From Marivita sp030148515 (lineage in GTDB: Bacteria > Pseudomonadota > Alphaproteobacteria > Rhodobacterales > Rhodobacteraceae): 64,000 nucleotides of DNA. Location of the stretch: positions 2,542,001 through 2,606,000 of the forward strand of contig NZ_CP180351.1 in the NCBI RefSeq assembly GCF_048006345.1, given 5' to 3'. Positions within the stretch are counted from its first letter, which is position 1, and each line of letters opens with the position of its first letter. Shown here in pieces: positions 26,318-35,069 of this stretch. The notes under the pieces were generated by a model that was not told where the DNA came from, made no database searches, and was given only the letters and a program-made list of their open reading frames with translations. A program made the translations under genes and the position numbers.

Positions 26318-27718
26318 ATGGATATCACCTTTCTTCTGAACGGAGAGAGCGTGGAGCTGCGAGACGTGTCCCCCACGGCAACGCTGCTCGATTGGCTGCG
26401 CGAAGAGCGCGGCCTCACCGGCACCAAGGAAGGCTGTAACGAAGGCGATTGCGGCGCCTGCACGGTGATGGTCACCGATGCGCGTGGCGTACGTGCGCTG
26501 AACGCCTGCATCCTCTTTTTGCCCCAGCTTGACGGCTGCGCGGTGCGCACGGTCGAAGGCATCAGCTCCCCAGACGGCACCCTGCACCCGGTGCAGCAGG
26601 CGATGATCGACCACCACGGATCGCAATGCGGCTTCTGCACACCGGGCTTTGTCGTGTCGATGGCGGTCGCACATCTGAATGGCGACCGGAACCACGACGA
26701 CGCGCTGGCGGGCAACCTTTGCCGCTGCACCGGCTATGCCCCGATCATCCGCGCGGCAGAAGCGGCCGCCGATAAGCCCGCGCCCGATTGGCTCAAGGAC
26801 ACGCCCCCTGCTTCTCTGGTTCAAAAATACCTTTCGGGGGGTCTGGGGGGCAGACAGCCCCCCAGCCTCAACGCCCCGGAAACGCTGGATGAACTCGCCA
26901 CGGCCTACGCCGCGCGTCCTGACGCGACACTGATTGCGGGTGCGACGGATGTGGGGCTCTGGGTAACCAAGTCCCTGCGCGATCTGGACGACGTGATCTT
27001 CCTCAACCGCTGCACCGAGATGCAGCAGATCGAGGAAACAGACGATCACTTGCGCATCGGTGCAGGCGTGACGATGGACCGCGTCTTGAAAGCCGTCAAA
27101 GACCTGCACCCGTCCTACGCCGAAATGATCCGCCGCTACGGGTCGGCCCAGGTGCGGGCTGCGGCGACCATCGGCGGCAACATCGCCAATGGCTCGCCCA
27201 TCGGGGACAACCCGCCCGCGCTGATCGCGATGGGGGCCACTTTGCATCTGCGGGCGGGGGACCACCACCGCGATATGGCTTTGGAAGACTTCTTCATCGA
27301 CTACGGCAAACAGGACCGCGCCAAGGGCGAATTTGTCGAAGCCGTCACGATCCCGCGCCACGCGCCGGGGCTGAAGGTCTACAAGCTCTCCAAACGCTTC
27401 GATCAGGACATCTCGGCCGTCTGCGGCGCGTTTAACATCACCGTGTCGGATGGCTCGGTGACAGAGGCCCGCATCGCATTCGGTGGCATGGCCGGCACCC
27501 CGAAACGCGCCCGCGCTGCCGAAGTTGCTTTGGCGGGCAAGCCGTGGACCGAGGCCACGATCCGCGCCGCGATGACCAAGATGGGCGAGGATTACACCCC
27601 CCTGTCTGACATGCGCGCCTCTGCCGGTTACCGCCTGCGCACAGCGGAAAATATGCTGCTGCGCTACTGGCACGAGGATCAGGGCATCGCCTCCAACGTG
27701 CTGGAGGTGTCGGCATGA
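26318..27718 (+). CDS. xdhA: Xanthine dehydrogenase small subunit (2Fe-2S and FAD)
   Basis: Carries electrons from the molybdenum site to NAD+ in purine oxidation (hypoxanthine to xanthine to urate). 466 residues: the N-terminal plant-type 2Fe-2S cluster (CNEGDCGACTV), the second 2Fe-2S domain (CGFCTPGF, then NLCRCTGYAPI), then the FAD domain (TLIAGATDVGLW, ATIGGNIANGSPIGD) and CO-dehydrogenase-type C-terminus. Between the iron-sulfur and FAD parts an in-frame segment around YLSGGLGGRQPPS is encoded by a strong palindrome and looks like an inserted repeat. It overlaps xdhB by four bases. Confidence 0.95.
   Translation: MDITFLLNGESVELRDVSPTATLLDWLREERGLTGTKEGCNEGDCGACTVMVTDARGVRALNACILFLPQLDGCAVRTVEGISSPDGTLHPVQQAMIDHHGSQCGFCTPGFVVSMAVAHLNGDRNHDDALAGNLCRCTGYAPIIRAAEAAADKPAPDWLKDTPPASLVQKYLSGGLGGRQPPSLNAPETLDELATAYAARPDATLIAGATDVGLWVTKSLRDLDDVIFLNRCTEMQQIEETDDHLRIGAGVTMDRVLKAVKDLHPSYAEMIRRYGSAQVRAAATIGGNIANGSPIGDNPPALIAMGATLHLRAGDHHRDMALEDFFIDYGKQDRAKGEFVEAVTIPRHAPGLKVYKLSKRFDQDISAVCGAFNITVSDGSVTEARIAFGGMAGTPKRARAAEVALAGKPWTEATIRAAMTKMGEDYTPLSDMRASAGYRLRTAENMLLRYWHEDQGIASNVLEVSA
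26843..26865. repeat. Palindromic insertion inside xdhA
   Basis: A perfect 9-bp stem (CTGGGGGGC/GCCCCCCAG) with a 5-base loop, flanked by TTTCGGGGGG, sits in the linker between the iron-sulfur and FAD domains. The sequence looks like a Roseobacter intergenic palindromic repeat rather than ordinary coding DNA, and it is translated without breaking the frame. Confidence 0.6.
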
Positions 27719-30126
27719 GTATCGCCAAACCCCTCCCCCATGACGCGGCGCATCTGCATGTCACAGGACAGGCGCGCTATGTCGACGACATCCCGACCCC
27801 GAAAGGCACGCTGCATCTGGCCTTTGGTCTGAGCACAATCGCCGCCGGACGCATCACCGCGATCAACCTCGACGCGGTTCGTGCGGCGCCGGGCGTAGTG
27901 GGCGTGTGGGAAGCCAAGGACCTGCCCAGCGACTGTGATTGTTCCCCCTCGGCCCATGACGAGCCGATGCTGTCGGGCGCCACGATCCACTACCTTGGCC
28001 AGCCGATCTTTCTGGTCGCCGCCACCAGCCACCTCGCCGCCCGCAAGGCGGCGCGTCTCGGTCAGATCAGCTATGCCGAACGCGACGCGATCCTGACCAT
28101 CGACGAGGCGATGGCCGCCGACAGCAGGTTCGAAGAAGGCCCCCGTATCTGGGAAAAGGGCGATGCGGGCGAGGCCATCGACACCGCGCCGCGCCAGATC
28201 AGCGGCGTGATCGAGATGGGTGGGCAGGAGCATTTCTACCTCGAAGGCCAATCCGCCATGGCCCTGCCACAGGAAGGCGGCGACATGGTGGTGCACGCTT
28301 CGACCCAGCACCCGACCGAGATCCAGCATAAAGTGGCGCATGCCCTGCACCTGCCGATGCATGCCGTCCGGGTCGAGACAAGACGCATGGGTGGTGGGTT
28401 TGGTGGCAAGGAGAGCCAAGGCAATGCGCTCGCGATTGCCTGTGCCGTGGTGGCCTCGGCGACCGGGCGTCCGGCCAAGATGCGCTATGACCGAGACGAT
28501 GATTTCATGATCACCGGCAAGCGGCACGATTTCCGTATCGCATACCGTGTGGGTTTCGATGATCGGGGTGTCCTCTCGGGCGTCGAGTTCGAACACTACA
28601 CAAGATGCGGCTGGGCGCAGGACCTGTCCCTGCCCGTCGCCGACCGCGCAATGCTGCATGCCGACAACGCTTATCACCTGCCGAATGTGCGGATCGAAAG
28701 CCACCGGCTCAAGACCAACACCCAAAGCGCCACGGCGTTCCGGGGCTTTGGCGGTCCGCAGGGGATGCTGGGCGTCGAGCGGGTGATGGATCACATCGCC
28801 CATGATCTGGGGCTCGACCCGGTCACAGTGCGGAAGGCGAATTACTATGCGGCCGAGGTCGAGGGGGCGCTGCCCCCCGCGCCTGCGGCGCCCCCCCGGA
28901 GTTTACCGGGCAAGATGAAGGAGCAGGATATTGCTTCTCGGGGGTCGGAAGAACTGGTGGAAAACACGGGTGCTTTGGGCGCTGAGGCGGGGCAGACCAC
29001 GCCCTATGGGCAGGTGGTCGAGGATTTCATCCTGCACGAGATGACCGACCGGCTGCTGGATGGCGCGGAGTACGAAGCGCGGCGTGCGGCTGTGGCAGAG
29101 TGGAACGCGGGCAATGCGGTGATCAAGAAAGGTATCGCCTTTTCGCCGGTGAAGTTCGGGATTTCCTTCACGCTGACGCATCTCAATCAGGCCGGCGCGC
29201 TGGTGCATGTGTATCAGGACGGCTCAATCCACATGAACCATGGCGGCACCGAAATGGGACAGGGCCTGTTCCAGAAGGTGGCGCAGGTTGCGGCCGACCG
29301 GTTTGGCGTGCCGCTGGAGATGGTGAAGATCACCGCGACGGATACCGGGAAAGTGCCCAACACCTCGGCCACGGCGGCCTCCTCGGGGTCGGACCTCAAC
29401 GGGATGGCCGTCAAAGCCGCCTGCGACACGATCCGCGACCGGATGGCGAACCATCTGGCGAGCCTGCATCAATGCGACGCGCGGGATGTGGTGTTTGAGG
29501 GTGGGCAGGTCACCGTTCAAGGCGAGACCTACAGTTTCGCCAAAGTCGCGCAGATGACCTACGAGGCGCGGATCAGTCTGTCGGCGACCGGCTTCTACCG
29601 CACGCCAAAGCTCAGCTGGGACCGGATCAAGGGTCAGGGACGACCGTTCTTCTATTTCGCCTATGGCGCAGCACTCAGCGAAGTGGCGGTGGACACGCTG
29701 ACCGGCGAGTACCGCATCCTACGCACCGACCTGCTGCATGACGCGGGCGCGTCGCTGAACCCGGCTTTGGATATCGGGCAGGTGGAAGGCGCGTTTGTGC
29801 AGGGCGCGGGCTGGCTCACAACCGAGGAACTGGTCTGGGACAACAAGGGACGTCTTCGCACCCATGCGCCATCAACCTACAAGATCCCCGCCTGTTCGGA
29901 CCGGCCGGACGTGTTCAACGTCGCGCTTTGGGACGGGCGCAACCGGGAGGACACGATCTACCGCTCCAAGGCGGTGGGAGAGCCGCCCTTCATGCTGGGC
30001 ATGTCGGTGTTTTTGGCCCTGTCTGATGCGGTGTCGGCCTGCGGTGACGGCTACCCTGCGCTGGATGCACCCGCCACGCCGGAACGGGTTCTCAAGGCCA
30101 TCGAGAGGGTGCGCGATGGCGTTTGA
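27715..30126 (+). CDS. xdhB: Xanthine dehydrogenase large (molybdopterin) subunit
   Basis: The 803-residue molybdenum-cofactor subunit. Motifs: GQEHFYLEGQSAMALPQ, the molybdopterin loop RRMGGGFGGKESQ, TAFRGFGGPQGM, and MNHGGTEMGQGLFQKVAQVA; the catalytic Glu lies in AVGEPPFMLGM. About residues 381-420 form an extra segment (EGALPPAPAAPPRSLPGK and beyond) not expected in the family, encoded by palindromic GC-rich DNA. It overlaps xdhA by four bases and xdhC by eleven. Confidence 0.95.
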   Translation: MSIAKPLPHDAAHLHVTGQARYVDDIPTPKGTLHLAFGLSTIAAGRITAINLDAVRAAPGVVGVWEAKDLPSDCDCSPSAHDEPMLSGATIHYLGQPIFLVAATSHLAARKAARLGQISYAERDAILTIDEAMAADSRFEEGPRIWEKGDAGEAIDTAPRQISGVIEMGGQEHFYLEGQSAMALPQEGGDMVVHASTQHPTEIQHKVAHALHLPMHAVRVETRRMGGGFGGKESQGNALAIACAVVASATGRPAKMRYDRDDDFMITGKRHDFRIAYRVGFDDRGVLSGVEFEHYTRCGWAQDLSLPVADRAMLHADNAYHLPNVRIESHRLKTNTQSATAFRGFGGPQGMLGVERVMDHIAHDLGLDPVTVRKANYYAAEVEGALPPAPAAPPRSLPGKMKEQDIASRGSEELVENTGALGAEAGQTTPYGQVVEDFILHEMTDRLLDGAEYEARRAAVAEWNAGNAVIKKGIAFSPVKFGISFTLTHLNQAGALVHVYQDGSIHMNHGGTEMGQGLFQKVAQVAADRFGVPLEMVKITATDTGKVPNTSATAASSGSDLNGMAVKAACDTIRDRMANHLASLHQCDARDVVFEGGQVTVQGETYSFAKVAQMTYEARISLSATGFYRTPKLSWDRIKGQGRPFFYFAYGAALSEVAVDTLTGEYRILRTDLLHDAGASLNPALDIGQVEGAFVQGAGWLTTEELVWDNKGRLRTHAPSTYKIPACSDRPDVFNVALWDGRNREDTIYRSKAVGEPPFMLGMSVFLALSDAVSACGDGYPALDAPATPERVLKAIERVRDGV
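28861..28960. repeat. REP-like insertion inside xdhB
   Basis: The stretch begins with GGGGGCGCTGCCCCCC (hairpin), continues through GCGCCTGCGGCG and CCCCCCCGGAGT, and ends in a CAAGATGAAGGAGCAGGA-type tail. This layout matches palindromic intergenic repeats I associate with Rhodobacteraceae. Here it is read as protein in xdhB without stop codons. Confidence 0.6.
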
Positions 30127-31057
30127 TCTCAACCCCTTGCGTGCTGCGGTCGCGGAGCACGGACGTGTCGCCCGAGTGGTGATCGCTGAGGTGCAGGGCT
30201 CCTCCCCGCGCGAGGTGGGCGCAGCGATGCTGGTCTGGGACGGCGGGCAGTCGGGCACCATCGGCGGCGGTGCTTTGGAATATCAGGCGGCGCAGCGGGC
30301 CTTCGCCCGAGAGGGGTTCAGCCGCCATCCGCTCGGGCCGGAACTGGGCCAGTGCTGCGGTGGCGCGGTGACGTTGCTCACCGAAGTCTTTGACGCCATC
30401 CGGCTTGCCGACTTAAACGGTGAAATGGTCATCGCGCGGGGGCCGGGCGATATGCCGCTGGCCGTCAAACGCCTGACCACATGCGCGCGCAATCAGGGCG
30501 TGAACCTTCGCCCGCGTATGGTGCAGGGCTGGTTTGTCGAACCTGTGGCACAGCCGACGAAACCGCTCTGGATTTGGGGCGCGGGCCATGTTGGCCGGGC
30601 GCTCGTGGACGTGTTGCACCCGATCCCCGAGATCGAGATCACATGGGTCGATACTGCGCCGAACCGCTTTCCCGACGCCATTCCAGAAGGTGTCAGTGCC
30701 CTGCCCGCCAGTGACCCGCTGCGTGTTGTCCCCCATGCACCGCAAGAGGCCGCGCATCTGGTCCTGACCTATTCCCATGCACTCGATCTGAGCCTGTGCG
30801 ATGCGCTGCTGCGCCACGGGTTCGGGTTTGCCGGGTTGATCGGGTCCGACACGAAATGGGCGCGATTTACCTCCCGCCTTCGCAAGATGGGGCACAGTGA
30901 CGCCCAAATATCTCGCATTTGCTGTCCGATTGGGCAAAAATCCCTTGGAAAGCACCCTCAGGCGATTGCCGTCGGGGTTTCCGCCCAGCTATTGAGCCTT
31001 GCAACGACCAAATCAGGTGCCATTTGCCCGACGACCTCCTTCGCCTCGACGGCCTGA
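30116..31057 (+). CDS. xdhC: Xanthine dehydrogenase accessory protein
   Basis: Binds the molybdenum cofactor, promotes its sulfuration and inserts it into XdhB. 313 residues: N-terminal XdhC domain (VIAEVQGSSPREVGAAMLV, GTIGGGALE, GQCCGG) and C-terminal Rossmann domain (LWIWGAGHVGRALVDVL, YSHALDLSLCDALLRHGFGFAGLIGS). Start ATG 30116 overlaps xdhB by 11 bases. Its 3' end overlaps the following ABC ATPase gene by 34 bases, so the xdh genes and the nucleoside transporter probably share a transcript. Confidence 0.95.
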   Translation: MAFDLNPLRAAVAEHGRVARVVIAEVQGSSPREVGAAMLVWDGGQSGTIGGGALEYQAAQRAFAREGFSRHPLGPELGQCCGGAVTLLTEVFDAIRLADLNGEMVIARGPGDMPLAVKRLTTCARNQGVNLRPRMVQGWFVEPVAQPTKPLWIWGAGHVGRALVDVLHPIPEIEITWVDTAPNRFPDAIPEGVSALPASDPLRVVPHAPQEAAHLVLTYSHALDLSLCDALLRHGFGFAGLIGSDTKWARFTSRLRKMGHSDAQISRICCPIGQKSLGKHPQAIAVGVSAQLLSLATTKSGAICPTTSFASTA

Positions 31058-32547
31058 CCAAAGCCTATCCCGGTGTCGTCGCGAATGACGACGTGTCCTT
31101 CGACATCCGCGAGGGCGAAATCCACGCATTGCTGGGCGAGAACGGCGCGGGCAAGTCCACGCTGGTCAAGATGATCTATGGGCTGGTGAAGCCGGACCGC
31201 GGCAGTATGACCCTGCGCGGCAAGCCCTACACGCCGTCCGAACCCAGCGCCGCGCGTCAGGCTGGGGTGGCGATGGTGTTCCAGCATTTCTCGCTCTTCG
31301 ACGCGCTCGACGTGGCGGAAAACGTGGCGTTGGGCATGGAGAACCCACCCAAGCCGCGCGATCTGGCGCGGCAAATCCGCGAGGTGTCCGAGACCTATGG
31401 CCTGCCGCTCGATCCGTCGCGCACCGTGGGCACGCTTTCGGCGGGCGAACGGCAGCGGGTCGAGATCATCCGCTGCCTGTTGCAGGATCCCAAGCTGCTG
31501 ATCATGGACGAGCCGACGTCGGTGCTGACGCCGCAGGAGGTGGAGATCCTGTTCGAGACCCTGCGCAAGCTGAAATCCGAGGGCACGGCGATCCTTTATA
31601 TCAGCCACAAGCTGGAAGAGATCCGCGCGCTTTGCGATCATGCGACGATCCTGCGGCTGGGCAAGAAGGTCGCGACCTGCACACCGTCCGAGACCACCGC
31701 GCGCGCGATGGCGGAAATGATGGTGGGATCGAGCTTTGCCTCACCGGCCGCCAAGGCCAAGACGCCCGGAGAAGTGCTCTTGCGGGTCGACAACCTGACC
31801 ATGCCCGCGCCCGGAGCCTTCGGCACGCCCCTGCGCGGTATCAGTTTCGAGCTGCGCGCAGGTGAGGTGCTTGGGTTTGGCGGCGTTGCGGGCAACGGGC
31901 AGGACGAATTGCTGCTGGCGCTGTCGGGCGAACGCACCTCAAAGCGCGGCACGATCTGGGTCAAGGGCGCGGATGTGAGCCGCGACGGACCGGTGGAGCG
32001 CCGTGCGGTGGGCTTTCTGACCGCCCCCGAGGAACGGCTGGGCCATGCGGCGGCTCCGAACATGAGCCTGACGGAAAACGCGGTGCTGACGGCGGGGCGG
32101 CGGCAACGTCTGGTGAACCGGGGCTTCATCAACTGGAGCCGCGCCGATGGGTTTGCACAGGACGTGATCAAACGCTTCGACGTGCGCACTCCGGGCACCC
32201 ATGTGGCCGCGCGGGCGCTGTCCGGCGGGAACCTGCAGAAATTCGTCATCGGACGCGAAGTGGCGCAGAACCCGGACATCCTTGTGGTCAACCAACCGAC
32301 ATGGGGTGTCGATGCCGCTGCGGCGGCGGCGATCCGGCAGGCACTGCTGGACCTCGCGGCGCAGGGCGCGGCGATCCTCGTGGTCAGTCAGGATTTGGAC
32401 GAGCTGATGGAAATCGCGGACCGCTTTGGCGCGCTGAACGAAGGGCGGTTGTCGGCGCTTAGGCCGGTGGCGGATCTGAGCATCGACGAGATCGGTCTGA
32501 TGATGGGTGGCGCGCATGACATGGAGGTGGCCCATGTTGCGGAGTGA
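31024..32547 (+). CDS. BMP-type nucleoside ABC transporter, duplicated ATPase
   Basis: A 507-residue ATPase with two ABC domains, as in sugar and nucleoside importers. The first has Walker A GENGAGKST, signature LSAGERQRVEI and Walker B LLIMDEPTS. The second has the degenerate Walker A GVAGNGQDE and signature LSGGNLQK, with NQPTWGVD in place of the usual DEPT(R)GVD; loss of acidic catalytic residues in one half is normal for this family. Start TTG 31024 lies inside xdhC, with AGGTG upstream. The context (xanthine dehydrogenase before, PnrA-like binding protein after) points to purine nucleoside or base uptake. Confidence 0.9.
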   Translation: MPDDLLRLDGLTKAYPGVVANDDVSFDIREGEIHALLGENGAGKSTLVKMIYGLVKPDRGSMTLRGKPYTPSEPSAARQAGVAMVFQHFSLFDALDVAENVALGMENPPKPRDLARQIREVSETYGLPLDPSRTVGTLSAGERQRVEIIRCLLQDPKLLIMDEPTSVLTPQEVEILFETLRKLKSEGTAILYISHKLEEIRALCDHATILRLGKKVATCTPSETTARAMAEMMVGSSFASPAAKAKTPGEVLLRVDNLTMPAPGAFGTPLRGISFELRAGEVLGFGGVAGNGQDELLLALSGERTSKRGTIWVKGADVSRDGPVERRAVGFLTAPEERLGHAAAPNMSLTENAVLTAGRRQRLVNRGFINWSRADGFAQDVIKRFDVRTPGTHVAARALSGGNLQKFVIGREVAQNPDILVVNQPTWGVDAAAAAAIRQALLDLAAQGAAILVVSQDLDELMEIADRFGALNEGRLSALRPVADLSIDEIGLMMGGAHDMEVAHVAE

Positions 32548-32694
32548 CGCCTTTGACCGAGCCCTGTGCTGCAGGGCGACACCGGGTCGTCACGAAACGA
32601 CGATACCTGCGCCCGGTGCACCCTTTCCTGTACCTTCATTTTCGAGGTTCGCAGGGTCCTGCATAGCCCAAAATGCGAACAGGGAGGGCCACCA

Positions 32695-33780
32695 ATGATC
32701 CGGCTTGAAAAGCGCCCGCAGCCCTCAAAGGCGTGGACGGTGGCGACACCGATCCTTGCCGTGATCCTGACCATGATCTTCGGCGGCATAATGTTCGGCC
32801 TGATCGGCACATCGCCAGTCGAGGCAATCCGGACGATTTTCTGGGATCCGCTGTTTCACCCGCAATTCGCCAATTTCTCGCGGCCTCAGCTGCTGGTCAA
32901 AGCGGGGCCGCTGATCCTGATCGCCATCGGGCTGTCCATCGGCTTCCGGGCGGGCATCTGGAACATCGGGGCCGAGGGGCAATATATCATCGGCGCGATC
33001 TGCGGCGCTGGGGCGGGACTGGCGCTCTACCCGATGGAGTCTGCATTGATCCTCCCCTTGATGGTGGTTGCTGGCGCCTTGGGCGGTTGGGCCTGGGCGA
33101 TGATCCCGGCGCTTCTGAAGGTCAGGTTTGGCACCAACGAAATCCTCGTGTCCCTGATGCTGGTCTACGTGGCCGAAAACCTGCTGGCCTCGGTTTCGTC
33201 CGGCCTCTTGCGCAATCCCGAAGGCATGGGCTTTCCCGGTTCGCGCAACCTGTCGCAATGGTCGTCGTCCCAGAACCTCGAACTGATCCCCAATACGGGC
33301 ATGCATCTGGGCGTTCTGACAGCCTTCATCGCAGTGATCTTCGCCTATGTTCTGCTGACGCGGCACATCCAAGGCTACAACATTCGCCTGACCGGCGAGG
33401 CCCCGCGTGCCGCGAAATTCTCGGGCGTGTCGCCTGCCCGCACGATCCTGTTCTGCCTTGGTCTGGCGGGCGCGTTGGCCGGGATGGCCGGGCTGTTCGA
33501 AGTCACCGGACCCGCAGGCCAGATCAGCATCGACTTCGGGTCGGGGTATGGCTTCACCGCGATCATCGTGGCCTTCCTTGGCCGCCTGCACCCTGTGGGC
33601 ATCCTTCTGGCGGGGTTGCTGATGGCGCTGACCTATATCGGCGGCGAGCTGGCGCAGTTGATGCTGGGCGTGCCTGGCGCATCGATCCAGCTGTTTCAGG
33701 GGATGCTGCTGTTCTTCCTCTTGGGCGTGGATGTTCTGACCAATTATCGCGTCAGGTTCGGCGCGGCGGAGGTGGCGTGA
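32695..33780 (+). CDS. Nucleoside ABC transporter permease 1
   Basis: A 361-residue membrane protein of the BPD_transp_2 type, about eight to ten helices. Marker segments: IGLSIGFRAGIWNIGAEGQY, FGTNEILVSLMLVYVAENLL, and GFTAIIVAFLGRLHPVGI. AGGGAGGG lies before ATG 32695. The 147 bases between it and the ATPase gene hold no gene. It should pair with permease 2 (34076). Confidence 0.9.
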   Translation: MIRLEKRPQPSKAWTVATPILAVILTMIFGGIMFGLIGTSPVEAIRTIFWDPLFHPQFANFSRPQLLVKAGPLILIAIGLSIGFRAGIWNIGAEGQYIIGAICGAGAGLALYPMESALILPLMVVAGALGGWAWAMIPALLKVRFGTNEILVSLMLVYVAENLLASVSSGLLRNPEGMGFPGSRNLSQWSSSQNLELIPNTGMHLGVLTAFIAVIFAYVLLTRHIQGYNIRLTGEAPRAAKFSGVSPARTILFCLGLAGALAGMAGLFEVTGPAGQISIDFGSGYGFTAIIVAFLGRLHPVGILLAGLLMALTYIGGELAQLMLGVPGASIQLFQGMLLFFLLGVDVLTNYRVRFGAAEVA

Positions 33781-34085
33781 TGTGCTCTCATATCCTCAAA
33801 CCCGCGCTTATAGGCCTGATGATGGGCGCGATGATGCTTTGGATGCTTCACGGCTGGCTGATAGGAGAAGGCCCGGCCAATGTGGTGCTGTTCGTGCTGG
33901 GGCATGTGGCCGCAGTTGCTTTGATTGCGCTGCTTGTGGCGCTAGGCCTGCATCGGCGCTTTCCCGTTCTTGAACGGCTGCCGCGTCACAGGCCAAGTGT
34001 GTCCCATGTCGCCATCATGCTGGGAAGTGCTGCGTTGTTCGCGATGGTGGTGCATCTCGTGCACGGAGGCCCCGCATGGACCTGA
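33780..34085 (+). CDS. Small membrane protein between the two permeases
   Basis: A 101-residue protein with about three hydrophobic segments (ALIGLMMGAMMLWMLHGWL, VVLFVLGHVAAVALIALLVA, VSHVAIMLGSAALFAMVV). It starts on the last base of permease 1 (TGATG) and overlaps permease 2 by ten bases, so it is translated with them. I do not know a named family; an accessory or assembly role in the transporter is inferred only from position. Confidence 0.7.
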   Translation: MCSHILKPALIGLMMGAMMLWMLHGWLIGEGPANVVLFVLGHVAAVALIALLVALGLHRRFPVLERLPRHRPSVSHVAIMLGSAALFAMVVHLVHGGPAWT

Positions 34086-35008
34086 GCAACATCAACCCAA
34101 TCCTTCTGGTCGCCTCTATCATGATTTCGGCCACTCCGATCCTGCTGGCAGCCATCGGGGAAATGGTGGTCGAAAAGTCCGGCGTTCTAAACCTTGGCGT
34201 CGAGGGCATGATGATCACCGGTGCGGTGATCGGCTTTATCGTTGCCATCAACTCGGGATCGCCGCTTCTGGGCTTTGCCACAGCCGCCATCGCAGGCGCC
34301 GCCCTCTCCGTGGCGTTCGGCGTCCTGACACAGATCTTCCTGTCCAACCAGGTCGCCACCGGGCTGGGCCTGACACTGGTGGGGCTAGGTCTATCCTCGC
34401 TGCTGGGCAAGCCCTATGAGGGGCAGAAAACCGTCACCCTGCCAAAACTCGACATCCCCATCCTGAGCGATCTGCCCATGGTCGGACGCATGGTCTTCAG
34501 CCATGACATCATGGTCTATATCAGCCTCGGTATGGTGGTCGCCGTCTGGGCGTTCCTCAAATACACCCGCGCCGGACTGATCCTGCGCGCGGTGGGCGAA
34601 AGCCACGAGAGCGCGCATGCCTTGGGCTACAAGGTGATCCGGGTGCGGATGCTCGCCATCATGTTCGGCGGGGCCTGTGCCGGCTTGGGCGGCGCCTATC
34701 TCAGCCTTGTGCGCGTGCCGCAATGGACCGAAGGCATGACCGCCGGTGCGGGCTGGATCGCGCTGGCCATCGTGGTCTTTGCCAGCTGGCGCGCGGGCCG
34801 CGTTCTGGTCGGTGCCTATCTTTTCGGCGGCATCACCGTGCTGCAACTCAATCTGCAAGCCGCCGGGATGACATGGGGGGTGCAATACTTGTCCATGTCT
34901 CCCTATCTGATAACGATCCTTGTGCTTGTTTTGATCTCGTCCAACCGTTCGCGGGGCAGTCACAACGCCCCCGCGAACCTTGGGCAGACCTTCCACGCGA
35001 CCCGGTGA
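34076..35008 (+). CDS. Nucleoside ABC transporter permease 2
   Basis: A 310-residue BPD_transp_2 permease. Diagnostic regions: AAIGEMVVEKSGVLNLGVEG at the start, FLSNQVATGLGLTLVGLGLS, GLILRAVGESHESAHALGY and the transport loop GGACAGLGGAYLSL. The binding protein gene follows 61 bases later. Confidence 0.9.
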   Translation: MDLSNINPILLVASIMISATPILLAAIGEMVVEKSGVLNLGVEGMMITGAVIGFIVAINSGSPLLGFATAAIAGAALSVAFGVLTQIFLSNQVATGLGLTLVGLGLSSLLGKPYEGQKTVTLPKLDIPILSDLPMVGRMVFSHDIMVYISLGMVVAVWAFLKYTRAGLILRAVGESHESAHALGYKVIRVRMLAIMFGGACAGLGGAYLSLVRVPQWTEGMTAGAGWIALAIVVFASWRAGRVLVGAYLFGGITVLQLNLQAAGMTWGVQYLSMSPYLITILVLVLISSNRSRGSHNAPANLGQTFHATR

Positions 35009-35069
35009 CACAACCGGGCGCATCCACTCAAACGGGGCGGACAACGCCCCACCAACCGGGAGACTATCT

